Assembly (NCBI GenBank): GCA_964539665.1
Contig: CAZIKB010000018.1
Location: 4,049 to 68,048 of the forward strand
Reading direction: 5' to 3'
Source: CAZIKB01 sp964539665
GTDB taxonomy: Bacteria > Zhuqueibacterota > Zhuqueibacteria > Oceanimicrobiales > Oceanimicrobiaceae
DNA: 64,000 nt
Below the pieces are notes generated by a model. That model saw only the letters and a list, made by a program, of their open reading frames with translations. It ran no database searches and was not told the DNA's origin. This document shows positions 38,011 to 46,793 of the stretch, piece by piece. The position numbers and the translations under genes were made by a program. The number at the start of each line of letters is the position of its first letter. Position 1 is the first letter of the stretch.

Positions 38011-39333
38011 ATGAACATTCCTTTTCACAGACCTTCTCTTGATGATGATGATATTCATGCGGTAACTGAAACGCTTAAAAGCGGCTGGATTACTACTGGC
38101 CCCACTGCAATAAAATTTCAGAATGCTTTTGCTGAGTATACAGGCGCAAAGCATGCGATTGCTTTGAATTCTTGTACTGCGGCTATGCATTTAGCGCTGC
38201 AGGCGCTTGGAATTGGTCGGGGAGATTTAGTTATAACAACTCCATACACGTTTGTAGCAACTGCGGAGGCAATTCAATACGTTGGTGCGATTCCTGTATT
38301 TGTGGATATTCAGGAAACGGACTTTAATTTGTCTCCACAAAAAGTAGAAGATCGCATTAATAATTGGAACTATGAGCGAGATAATGAGTGCAGACCGCAC
38401 CATCATGCTATCCTGCCAGTTCATATTGCTGGTCAACCATGTGACATGGTTAACTTAAAGCGAATAGCCGACGAGCATAATTTGGCATTGGTTGAAGATG
38501 CCGCACATTGTCTTGAAGGAGAAATTCGAACTACCGAATGCGCAATTTGGAATTCGGAATTTGATACTCGAAATTCAAAACTTGCTGCTCGGGATTTTCA
38601 TGATCACAGTTGGTTAAAAGTTGGCAACATTAGTGACGCCACCTGTTTCAGTTTTTATGCAACAAAAAACATTACTACTGGTGAAGGCGGTATGATCACT
38701 ACAAATGATGACGATTTAGCAGCACAAATGCGGATTTTATCCTTGCATGGGATGAGCAAAGACGCCTGGAAACGCTATGCCAATGAAGGATCCTGGTATT
38801 ATGAAATTGTTGCGCAAGGATATAAATATAACATGACAGATATTGCCGCTGCATTGGGATTGTCTCAACTGCGAAAAGCTAAAAGGATGCATGCAACTCG
38901 TAAGATGTACGCGGATTTTTTAATTCGTGAATTGGGTCAATTAGATGAAATCATTTTACCACACGAATCACCCAATGTTAACCATGCCTGGCATTTATTT
39001 ATCATTCGATTACGTCTTGATTTATTAAATATATCGAGAAATGAATTTATTTTAGAATTACAAAAACAAGGTGTGCAAACATCAGTTCATTTTATTCCAC
39101 TACATTTACAACCTTTTTTTCAGAAAAAATACAATTATCATAGAGGTGATTTTCCAGTGGCAGAAAAAGTTTATGAATCTGCTGTCTCCCTGCCGTTTTA
39201 TCCTGACATGTCTGAAGAAGAGATAAGTTATGTAGCCAAATGTGTGAAGGAAACGATTAAAAACAACATCCGCGAGCAAGTAATTCATTTGAATGCGATA
39301 GATTTGAATGCCATAGAGGAGCGTCCACAATAG
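38011..39333 (+). CDS. DegT/DnrJ/EryC1/StrS aminotransferase with an in-frame insert
   Basis: A 440-residue PLP enzyme that aminates a keto sugar nucleotide. It has the family start IPFHRPSLDDDDIHAVTETL, SGWITTGP, the PLP-phosphate region LNSCTAAMHLAL, VEDAAH, and the PLP lysine in FSFYATKNITTGEGGM. The ATG lies one base after the Wzi-like stop. Between VEDAAHCLEGE and KVGNISD, where relatives have only a few residues, about 30 extra residues occur (38521-38615). Their DNA is a run of AATTCGAA/GAATTCGG-type palindromes. The insert sits in a surface loop before the lysine strand, so activity may be kept. Confidence 0.87.
   Translation: MNIPFHRPSLDDDDIHAVTETLKSGWITTGPTAIKFQNAFAEYTGAKHAIALNSCTAAMHLALQALGIGRGDLVITTPYTFVATAEAIQYVGAIPVFVDIQETDFNLSPQKVEDRINNWNYERDNECRPHHHAILPVHIAGQPCDMVNLKRIADEHNLALVEDAAHCLEGEIRTTECAIWNSEFDTRNSKLAARDFHDHSWLKVGNISDATCFSFYATKNITTGEGGMITTNDDDLAAQMRILSLHGMSKDAWKRYANEGSWYYEIVAQGYKYNMTDIAAALGLSQLRKAKRMHATRKMYADFLIRELGQLDEIILPHESPNVNHAWHLFIIRLRLDLLNISRNEFILELQKQGVQTSVHFIPLHLQPFFQKKYNYHRGDFPVAEKVYESAVSLPFYPDMSEEEISYVAKCVKETIKNNIREQVIHLNAIDLNAIEERPQ
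38521..38608. repeat. Palindromic repeat inserted in frame in the aminotransferase gene
   Basis: This stretch is dense in AATTCGAA, CCGAATGCGCAATT, GGAATTCGGAATT and CTCGAAATTC blocks that can pair with one another. It is unlike the codon use on either side and matches the style of the intergenic element at 50991-51115. It adds about 28-30 codons without breaking the frame. Confidence 0.6.
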
Positions 39334-39439
39334 ACCTTGCTATATATTTTTTACCTGCTTTTACAGAAGCAGACTGGATTTATAGTAAATAATGTCAAAT
39401 TCAAAAAATAATGAATAATTTATAATACTATGAAGCGCC

Positions 39440-41980
39440 ATGTTAAAAACGATTTTTAATATCACTTTTTGCACTACGGGGCTTGTACTTTTATTACCTG
39501 TTTTTATTATCATTGCAATAGCTATCAAGCTTGGCAGTCATGGACCGATCTTTTTCAGACAGGAGCGAATAGGTTGTGGCGGCAAAATATTTCGTATTTT
39601 TAAATTTCGAACAATGATTCACAATGCAGAGAAAAATGGCTCTCGAATAACAGTTGAAAATGACAACCGAATTACAAACGTGGGTTGTTTTTTAAGAAAA
39701 TATAAATTAGATGAACTTCCACAATTGCTCAATGTAATTTTCGGACAAATGAATCTTGTCGGACCAAGGCCTGAATTGCCGTGTTACCGGGAATACTATT
39801 CTGGAGTTTTTGAAAAAGTGCTGAGTGTAAAGCCAGGAATTACAGATCCCGCTTCATTAAAATTTAGAAACGAAGCAGCGCTCATAAAAGATATATCTGA
39901 TGCTGAAAGATACTATTTACAGCAAATTTTACCTGAAAAGCTCAAGTTGAATTTAGCTTATGTTTCAAATTCGACTATATGGAAGGACATACACATTATA
40001 CTATTGACGGTTTTTGTGTCGATTTTCCCTGATAGCTCGTCTCGTATTACAATTTTACATGGAGGTAACTCGGTAATGGCCATTCATAATTGGATAATCG
40101 AAAAATTTTTTAAATATCTGAAAGGAAGACGCCGCTTATTTTTTAAAGTGATTATTGATGCATGTTGTATATTGGGGGCGTATTATTTATCATTCTGGAT
40201 TAGGTTTGAAGGAATTATTCCGGATTCTGAATTGACATTGTATTTTCAAAGTCTACCATTATTGCTGGTAATGACTCTGGGGTGCTTTTATATATTTAAG
40301 CTATACAAAGGACTATATGAATATTCCAGTATTAAAGATTTGTTGATGCTTACTGTTGCTCACAGTACAGGTTGGGTTTTGTTTATTACGGTGAAATATT
40401 TTTTGCTTTTATTCAAAACACCAAGATCTGTATTGATTATTTATTTGTTGTTGGGATTTATTTTATTAGGAGGGGTTAGGTTTTCCTTTCGGGTGCTAAA
40501 AGAGATTATTGGAATTCCACATGGGAATCGCATCAGGGTATTAGTTGTTGGTGCTGGTGAAGCCGCAGAAATGATTATTCGTCAAATGAAATTAGATGCA
40601 AAGCTCGGTTATCACCCTGTTTGTTTGGTGGATGATTACCCGGATAAACGCAATATTAGTATCCATGGAGTTTCTGTCCTTGGAACAACCGATGATATTT
40701 TAACTTTGGCGAAAAGCAAAAAGATTGATCAAATTATAATAGCAACTCCTTCGGCGACTGCTGTGCAAATGCGCAAAATAGTAACATTGTGCGAGCAAGC
40801 TGGGGTTAATTTTAAAACTGTCCCACATCCTCGTGAAATTATGAATGGTACGGTTAAACTCAATGAGTTACGCAGCGTGAAAATAGAGGATTTACTTGAA
40901 AGGGAACCGGTACTGACAGACGGTGAGGGGATCGGGACTTTCCTGAAAGGCAAAGTCATACTCGTTACTGGAGCTGGCGGTTCAATTGGGCAAGAGCTTT
41001 GCTTTCAGATAATGCAGTATGATCCTGCAAAGTTGGTCATGCTTGATCATTCAGAAAATAGTTTGTTTTATCTTGAAAACGATTTTAGAAGACAATGGGA
41101 TGATGGCTTTATAGCTGTAGTGGGAGATGTGTGCGATTCCGCAAAAATAAAACAGGTTGTGCTTGAACATCATCCCTCGGTTGTATTTCATGCTGCCGCT
41201 CATAAGCATGTACCACTCATGGAGATGAATCCAGAAGAAGCGATAAAAAATAATCTTAAAGGCACTATGGTCGTGGCACAAGTCGCTAAAAAATATGACG
41301 TTTCCCTTTTCGTGCTCATATCTTCTGATAAAGCAGTAGAACCGGTAAATATAATGGGCGCTTCAAAAAGATTAGCTGAGTTCTTTGTCCAGAATACTAA
41401 TGGCAAAGGCAATACTAAGTTTACCACTGTGCGGTTCGGAAATGTATTGGGAAGCAATGGCAGTGTGGTGACATTATTCCAAAAACAGATTTCTCGCGGC
41501 GGACCGGTTACTGTTACAGATCCGGAAATGACACGTTATTTCATGACAATTTCAGAGGCGGTGACGTTGATTTTGCAGGCCAGCGCTATCTGTTATGGTG
41601 GTGAAACTTTTATCCTTGATATGGGAGAACCTATCAAAGTAGTTGACATGGCACGTCATTTAATAAGTTTGTCAGGCCTTGAACCAGACCATGATATACA
41701 TATTGAATTTACCGGCATTCGACCGGGTGAAAAAATGGATGAACAATTATGGCATGATAGCGAATATCCAGCAAAAACTCAGGTTGAAAAAATATTTGTT
41801 GCAAATACCAACGGTCATGCAAATGGCCATGATATAATGCTGGATTTGAAAAATATCCTGCGATTAGCTGAAACGATGCAAAGACAGGCCATGTTTAGAA
41901 AAATCAATAAACTCATTCCGAGTTACAAACCTCAGAAAAAAGTGATAGTTGTTGACGAAAAAGAACCAACAGCAGTCTAA
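39440..41980 (+). CDS. Fusion: monotopic phosphoglycosyl transferase + WbpM/PglF-like NDP-sugar 4,6-dehydratase
   Basis: An 846-residue protein. Residues 1-210 are a bacterial sugar transferase (PglC/WcaJ core) with one N-terminal membrane segment, FKFRTM, the catalytic Asp-Glu pair in KLDELPQLLNV and VGPRPELP. It would transfer a sugar-1-phosphate to undecaprenyl phosphate. Residues about 213-846 are a full WbpM/FlaA1-type protein: four membrane segments, a Rossmann domain (RVLVVGAGEAAEMI), then the SDR dehydratase (VILVTGAGGSIGQEL, HAAAHKHVPLME, SSDKAVEPVNIMGASKR). One chain could make a 6-deoxy-4-keto sugar and link the resulting sugar. A ribosome-binding site and ATG at 40061-40078 precede the second part in frame. 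Confidence 0.88.
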   Translation: MLKTIFNITFCTTGLVLLLPVFIIIAIAIKLGSHGPIFFRQERIGCGGKIFRIFKFRTMIHNAEKNGSRITVENDNRITNVGCFLRKYKLDELPQLLNVIFGQMNLVGPRPELPCYREYYSGVFEKVLSVKPGITDPASLKFRNEAALIKDISDAERYYLQQILPEKLKLNLAYVSNSTIWKDIHIILLTVFVSIFPDSSSRITILHGGNSVMAIHNWIIEKFFKYLKGRRRLFFKVIIDACCILGAYYLSFWIRFEGIIPDSELTLYFQSLPLLLVMTLGCFYIFKLYKGLYEYSSIKDLLMLTVAHSTGWVLFITVKYFLLLFKTPRSVLIIYLLLGFILLGGVRFSFRVLKEIIGIPHGNRIRVLVVGAGEAAEMIIRQMKLDAKLGYHPVCLVDDYPDKRNISIHGVSVLGTTDDILTLAKSKKIDQIIIATPSATAVQMRKIVTLCEQAGVNFKTVPHPREIMNGTVKLNELRSVKIEDLLEREPVLTDGEGIGTFLKGKVILVTGAGGSIGQELCFQIMQYDPAKLVMLDHSENSLFYLENDFRRQWDDGFIAVVGDVCDSAKIKQVVLEHHPSVVFHAAAHKHVPLMEMNPEEAIKNNLKGTMVVAQVAKKYDVSLFVLISSDKAVEPVNIMGASKRLAEFFVQNTNGKGNTKFTTVRFGNVLGSNGSVVTLFQKQISRGGPVTVTDPEMTRYFMTISEAVTLILQASAICYGGETFILDMGEPIKVVDMARHLISLSGLEPDHDIHIEFTGIRPGEKMDEQLWHDSEYPAKTQVEKIFVANTNGHANGHDIMLDLKNILRLAETMQRQAMFRKINKLIPSYKPQKKVIVVDEKEPTAV
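40061..40078 (+). promoter_or_regulatory. Internal ribosome-binding site and in-frame ATG at the fusion joint
   Basis: GGAGGT at 40061-40066 is followed nine bases later by ATG at 40076-40078, in the same frame as the whole 846-residue protein. The ATG begins MAIHNWIIEKFF, a natural N-terminus for a stand-alone WbpM-like protein. It is one of the best Shine-Dalgarno sequences in the window. A separate second product is therefore plausible. Confidence 0.6.
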
Positions 41981-42291
41981 AGATTGGATATCCAACACTA
42001 TAACATTTTTGACCAACAATTGGTTGTTTTCCATTTTTTGATTTCATCTGCAAATTTCCATTTAGCATTTTCTGTCTTATAATATTACCTCGTTTTTTGC
42101 TTTTCCAAATTTATCACCTCTTTTCTTGTTTCTAAAGTATTTCCCCCAGGACATTTTTTTAACAAAACCTGGCCTTGAATTCTTCGACAATTACTGAATC
42201 TAATCCAAAAACTACTTGACTTTTATTAACAAAAAGTTAAATTTGTATATTATTATTTAAGCCGATTTCGAAAACGCTCTCTCAATTTTGA
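41981..42291. other. AT-rich spacer before the tRNA gene
   Basis: About 310 bases with no protein-coding gene. It must contain the end of the polysaccharide operon and the promoter of the tRNA. A candidate promoter is TTAACA (42226-42231) with TATTAT (42248-42253) at 16-base spacing; a TTGACT at 42216 is also present but badly spaced. I see no strong terminator hairpin here. Confidence 0.4.
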
Positions 42292-42364
<73 letters not shown>

Positions 42365-42371
42365 CCTAAAC

Positions 42372-42406
42372 AAGGCAACCTTGGTATAATCTATGTTGCC
42401 TTTTTT
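42372..42406 (+). terminator. Rho-independent terminator after tRNA-Phe
   Basis: AAGGCAAC (42372-42379) pairs with GTTGCCTT (42395-42402), and the T run continues to 42406. It lies eight bases after the tRNA. It should end the tRNA transcript and separate it from the next gene. Confidence 0.85.
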
Positions 42407-42430
42407 ATTTTGTACCAGCAAGGTAAGTAA

Positions 42431-43105
42431 ATGCTAAAAAATAATACATTTCAAATTATTCTGTTATCTGGCTGTATTTTAATAGTGATTGCTTTGCTCT
42501 ATCCAGCATCGTTCGCTCAAGAACCTGAAGATCAAATTAAGTATGAATATGTTTTTCCCGGAGCTGGTGAGAATTGCATTATTTGCGGCGTGGCTTTGAC
42601 AGAAAATGATGTAGTATTAATTGTCCGTGGTAGAAGGATTCCGTTGAACAGGTCGATGGTTGATTCCTTTATGAATAATCAGGTATTTTTCTTTAATAAA
42701 GTTCAGCCAAAAGGTGCGTTATTTCAAGAAAATTTTGAAGCGCCGGCCGGTGTGGCGCAGGGTGGAATAAATTTAAGCTGGTTTCTGTTTGGATTATATG
42801 TTTTACTGGGTTTAATTTTCGGCGGATTAAGCGGCTACCACGCTATTTCGAAAGGACTGTCGCCATTGCCAAATTTTTTCTTTGGCTTTGTGTTTTCTGT
42901 CTTTGGATATATTTATGTCCGAACAAAACCTGCATTCGTGAACAAAGAAGACATTCCCAAAGGGCTGGTTAAGGTTCCCTCTACAAATTCTCCGGTACAG
43001 TGTTCAAGTTGCAAGCAAACTAATCATCCGAGCGCATGCCATTGTTCGGAGTGTGGAGCCGAGTTAAAGCCATTATACGAATCTGAGGTAACGAAGACGA
43101 AGTAG
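42431..43105 (+). CDS. Membrane protein with N-terminal and C-terminal zinc-ribbon-like Cys motifs
   Basis: A 224-residue protein I do not recognise as a named family. It starts with a signal peptide or anchor (residues 8-30, ending SFAQE). A Cys pair CIICGVAL follows near residue 50, then two membrane segments (about 117-138 and 145-163). A C-terminal zinc ribbon has the pattern CSSCKQTNHPSACHCSECG. The ribosome-binding site AAGGTAAG precedes the ATG. The topology places the C-terminal ribbon in the cytoplasm if the first segment is cleaved. A sensing or assembly role is possible but not supported by anything specific. Confidence 0.7.
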   Translation: MLKNNTFQIILLSGCILIVIALLYPASFAQEPEDQIKYEYVFPGAGENCIICGVALTENDVVLIVRGRRIPLNRSMVDSFMNNQVFFFNKVQPKGALFQENFEAPAGVAQGGINLSWFLFGLYVLLGLIFGGLSGYHAISKGLSPLPNFFFGFVFSVFGYIYVRTKPAFVNKEDIPKGLVKVPSTNSPVQCSSCKQTNHPSACHCSECGAELKPLYESEVTKTK

Positions 43106-43284
43106 GCAATTGAGGTATAGGGTATAAGGTATTAGGAAATAAGGTGATAAGTACAGGACTGACTCCTTACAATATTGCCTAATGGGAACTCAGCTTTACT
43201 AAGCTTTGAAAGTTTTGTAAAGCTCCATATACCTGTAATTTGTTCACTCGAACTTGTGGTAAAATTCAAAACTCTATCTGAAAC

Positions 43285-45603
43285 ATGATTAAAGAAAAAA
43301 TAATCGACATTTTACATTCCGGCAGCAGCCAAAATGAGCGTCCCTATTTAAAAAAGTACAACGAAAGCAACATTCCGGGTTTGTATATCATCGGGGATTT
43401 AGCTGGAGCGCCAGTTATAAAATACGCCATGGCGCAGGGATATGACGTTATCGAGCACATTGCGTCCTTACCGGGCGCCAAAATCGATGGGGGAGAGGAC
43501 TATTTTGATGTGATAATTATCGGTGGCGGTGCGGCTGGTTTGAATGCTGCTTTACAAGCAAAAGAACGTGGTTCGCGTTACTTACTCCTCGAAAAAGAAA
43601 AAATTGCCAATACAATAGAAAACTTTCCTGAGGGTAAATGGGTGTATGCTGAGCCGGACAGTCAGCCACCCAAAGGCAAACTTTGGCTTGATGGCGCCTG
43701 CAAGGAAGATTTAATCAAACGCTGGCATCAAATCATAAAAACTAATCAGCTAAATGTTCAGACAAGTGAGGGTGTGACTGGATGCGAGAAAAAAGATGGG
43801 CTGTTTCATATCACAACGGATAGCGGCAAGTATCGCGGTAAGTCCGTGGTTTTGGCTACAGGACAGCGGGGCAACCCGCGTAAGCTGAATGTTCCGGGAG
43901 AAGACCGCAACCATGTTTATCATCGCCTGTATTCACCGCGTAAATACAAAAACGAAAGCATCCTGATCGTCGGAGGAGGCAACAGCGCCGTGGAAGCGGC
44001 TATTACTTTGAGCGAACAAAATAAGGTTGTTCTATCCTATCGCGGCGGTGAATTCAGTCGCATTTTTAAAGACAATGAAGCAAAGCTGAATGAGCTAATC
44101 ACCGCCGGAAAAATTGAACCTGTCTTAAATTCAAAAGTAACAGAATTCGCTGACCAGGAAGCAATGCTAAAAGTCACTGGTGACGGCTCTGAAGAAACAC
44201 GCAAGATCGCTTACGATTATGCCTTTGTCTTGATTGGCGCAGACGTTCCTCGCAAATTTTTGAAGTCTCTGGGACTTAAAATGGAAAATGAGTGGGAGGG
44301 GAGCGTCCTGCGTGCGGCTGGTCTTACTTTACTCGGACTCATTGGCCTTTGGATTTTCGGTATACGACTTGGTGCGCAGCCAGCCTTACTCGGAGTAGAT
44401 CTTTCTTTCATTCCAGGCTGGTTTGGAGTAATCACCTCGGCGGTTGGCCTATTCGGATTAATTCGGACCGGCATAAAAGGCGATCGTTTTGCCTGGTTGG
44501 GAGTATCATTTTTTATCTGGTACACAGTTTACGGGGTCAAAGTCGGCGCGGGTGAGGAGTTCTGGCCCTATCGGAACTGGGGTTATAAATTCCTTTCATT
44601 TTTTGATAAATCCTGGTCATTTTGGTACACGGTTTTATATACAACCTTAATGACAGTGTTTGGCCTGGAGGCGCTGAAACGATGGGGTCTGAATCTAAAG
44701 GATAAATTCCAAATCTGGCGCTATGTCAGTCTGATAGGTTTCCAATGGATATTCTTTTTCCTGATTCCTGAGTTTCTTTTTCAGCTTGCGGTTAAATATC
44801 AATGGGTAGGTGAGACTCTGGCGTCTGACCCAACATTTGCAGAGCAAGCCTGGCGCAGTTACGGTATTATTTACGCCTGGCCACTATTCTTTTACACATT
44901 CTTTTACAATCCGCATCAAATCTGGGTAGTCTGGGGAATTCTCCTGATTTTTGTCATTATACCAGTGCTCGTGGTATTTCATGGAAAACGCTATTGTTCC
45001 TGGATTTGCGGCTGCGGTGGATTGGCCGAAACCTTCGGTGATCGTTGGCGGCACCTGGCTCCTAAAGGTAAAACTTCCATCAAATGGGAGTGGATGAATT
45101 TCGTTGTATTAATTTTTGCGGCGGTTGTCACCGTGTTGGTTTTAGGAAAAGATATTTATGCGGCCATCAGGGGTACGGCAGATTTGGGAATCAGCATATA
45201 CCGCATTCTTGCTGACGTCTGGTTGGTTGGGATTTTGCCAGTCACTTTATATCCATTCCTGGGAGGTAAAGTCTGGTGTCGCTACTGGTGCCCTCTGGCA
45301 AAGCTGATGCACATACAATCTGAATGGTTCACGAAACTTAAAATGAGTAAATTTAAAATCGTTGCCAATGATAAATGCATCGCTTGTTACGAATGTTCGC
45401 GCAATTGCCAGGTGGGGATTGATGTTATGAGTTATGCTTTGAAGCAACAAGACCTTGATAACGCAACCAGCTCCTGCATTGGCTGCGGTATCTGTGTTAC
45501 GGTTTGCCCCATGGATACTCTCAGTTTTGGTAAGCAGGCGCTCGTCTCTGGTTCAGCGCCCGCGAAACTCACCATTGGAAAAGAACATGTGGCCTTGACC
45601 TGA
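43285..45603 (+). CDS. NAD(P)-flavin oxidoreductase fused to a membrane NapH/NosR-like Fe-S electron-transfer module
   Basis: A 772-residue fusion. Residues 30-335 resemble thioredoxin-reductase-type flavoproteins: a first dinucleotide motif DVIIIGGGAAGLNAA, a second SILIVGGGNSAVEAA, and a GLYIIGDLAGAP-type FAD motif moved to the very N-terminus. The redox CxxC of thioredoxin reductase is absent, as in YpdA-like proteins. Next come about eight membrane segments. The CSWICGCGG (C571, C575, C577) and WCRYWCP (C665, C669) motifs are of NapH/NosR type. Last are two 4Fe-4S clusters (C698-C708 and C731-C741). It should move electrons between NAD(P)H, flavin, Fe-S centres and a membrane or periplasmic partner. 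Partner unknown. Confidence 0.82.
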   Translation: MIKEKIIDILHSGSSQNERPYLKKYNESNIPGLYIIGDLAGAPVIKYAMAQGYDVIEHIASLPGAKIDGGEDYFDVIIIGGGAAGLNAALQAKERGSRYLLLEKEKIANTIENFPEGKWVYAEPDSQPPKGKLWLDGACKEDLIKRWHQIIKTNQLNVQTSEGVTGCEKKDGLFHITTDSGKYRGKSVVLATGQRGNPRKLNVPGEDRNHVYHRLYSPRKYKNESILIVGGGNSAVEAAITLSEQNKVVLSYRGGEFSRIFKDNEAKLNELITAGKIEPVLNSKVTEFADQEAMLKVTGDGSEETRKIAYDYAFVLIGADVPRKFLKSLGLKMENEWEGSVLRAAGLTLLGLIGLWIFGIRLGAQPALLGVDLSFIPGWFGVITSAVGLFGLIRTGIKGDRFAWLGVSFFIWYTVYGVKVGAGEEFWPYRNWGYKFLSFFDKSWSFWYTVLYTTLMTVFGLEALKRWGLNLKDKFQIWRYVSLIGFQWIFFFLIPEFLFQLAVKYQWVGETLASDPTFAEQAWRSYGIIYAWPLFFYTFFYNPHQIWVVWGILLIFVIIPVLVVFHGKRYCSWICGCGGLAETFGDRWRHLAPKGKTSIKWEWMNFVVLIFAAVVTVLVLGKDIYAAIRGTADLGISIYRILADVWLVGILPVTLYPFLGGKVWCRYWCPLAKLMHIQSEWFTKLKMSKFKIVANDKCIACYECSRNCQVGIDVMSYALKQQDLDNATSSCIGCGICVTVCPMDTLSFGKQALVSGSAPAKLTIGKEHVALT

Positions 45604-45707
45604 ACCATTAACTTCTTCTATTTATGTTATTGATTTAGTAAGATAAATTAGTTATTTTTAATTCATAATCCTGAATAATAAATTTTCTTAGACAAAAATA
45701 AGTGACC

Positions 45708-46688
45708 ATGATTCTTGTAGGTGACATAGGCGGAACAAAAACGCGATTGGCTGTGTATGAGCGTGACAACGGCCAGATGGTTCGTCAGGACATCGAAACA
45801 TTTGCAAGTAGTGAATTCCCCAGATTGGAAGACGTCATTTGTCTTTTTTTAAATAAACGTAATATAGCTATTCAAACCGCCTGTTTCGGCGTTCCCGGAC
45901 CCGTTGCAAATGGAATGACGCAAGCCACCAACCTGCCATGGCGACTTAACGAAAAAAAAATTGCTGAATTGACTCGTATAAACAAAGTTAAGCTTGTAAA
46001 TGATCTGGTAGCTACAACTACAGCTGTGCCGCATCTTGGTCTTGACGATCTTGTTGTCCTTCATAAAGGTGAAGGCGGCCTGAAAAACGAAGCTCCGCGT
46101 GCTGTAATTGCGCCTGGCACCGGCTGTGGTCAGGCATATTTAACCCACGATGCCGGCCAGTTCCACGTTCACGCCTCAGAAGGCGGACACGCAGATTTTG
46201 CCCCGAATTCTGAAATTGAAATTGAGCTGTTGAAATACTTACAATCTAAAGTTGGGCGTGTGAGTTATGAACGTGTTTTGTGTGGGCCTGGTCTGGTAAA
46301 TATCTATGAATTTCTAAAAAACAAAGGCTATGCTCTGGAGCCTGCAGAGCTCAGGGATAAATTACAAAAGGAGGATGCAGCAGCGGTTATATCGCGTTTC
46401 GGGCAGTCTGGAGAATACGATATTTGTGTCAAAGCGCTGGACATTTTTGTTTCCGTTCTGGGTGCTCAGGCCGGCAATCTTGTTTTAACCTTGTTGGCTA
46501 CCGGCGGCATTTTTCTTGGTGGAGGTATTCCACCGAAAATTATTAAGAAATTGTCTGACGGTACATTTGTTAAAGCTTTTTTAAATAAAGGCAGGTTGTC
46601 AAATTTAAATAAAAAAACGTCATTGTATATTATAAAAGATGATCATGTTGCCCTGCTTGGCGCGGCATATTTTGCATCAACACTTTAA
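45708..46688 (+). CDS. glk: Glucokinase
   Basis: A 326-residue enzyme of the bacterial glucokinase family (not ROK). The phosphate-binding motif VGDIGGTKTRLAVYE is at the N-terminus, the catalytic Asp lies in KLVNDLVATT, and the ATP-site APGTGCGQAYL and HASEGGHADFAP (glucose-binding Glu/His) motifs are intact. It phosphorylates glucose to glucose 6-phosphate, which feeds the isomerase and G6P dehydrogenase encoded 14-16 kb away. I chose ATG 45708; a GTG six bases earlier is possible. It seems to be transcribed alone. Confidence 0.92.
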   Translation: MILVGDIGGTKTRLAVYERDNGQMVRQDIETFASSEFPRLEDVICLFLNKRNIAIQTACFGVPGPVANGMTQATNLPWRLNEKKIAELTRINKVKLVNDLVATTTAVPHLGLDDLVVLHKGEGGLKNEAPRAVIAPGTGCGQAYLTHDAGQFHVHASEGGHADFAPNSEIEIELLKYLQSKVGRVSYERVLCGPGLVNIYEFLKNKGYALEPAELRDKLQKEDAAAVISRFGQSGEYDICVKALDIFVSVLGAQAGNLVLTLLATGGIFLGGGIPPKIIKKLSDGTFVKAFLNKGRLSNLNKKTSLYIIKDDHVALLGAAYFASTL

Positions 46689-46793
46689 GCTGATTTAATG
46701 AAGTGTGCTGAACTGCTTTGAAAATATCCCACTATTTTGGATTGATATTTGAAAAACAAAACAGGACATACGATTTTATCGCCAGATTACGTG

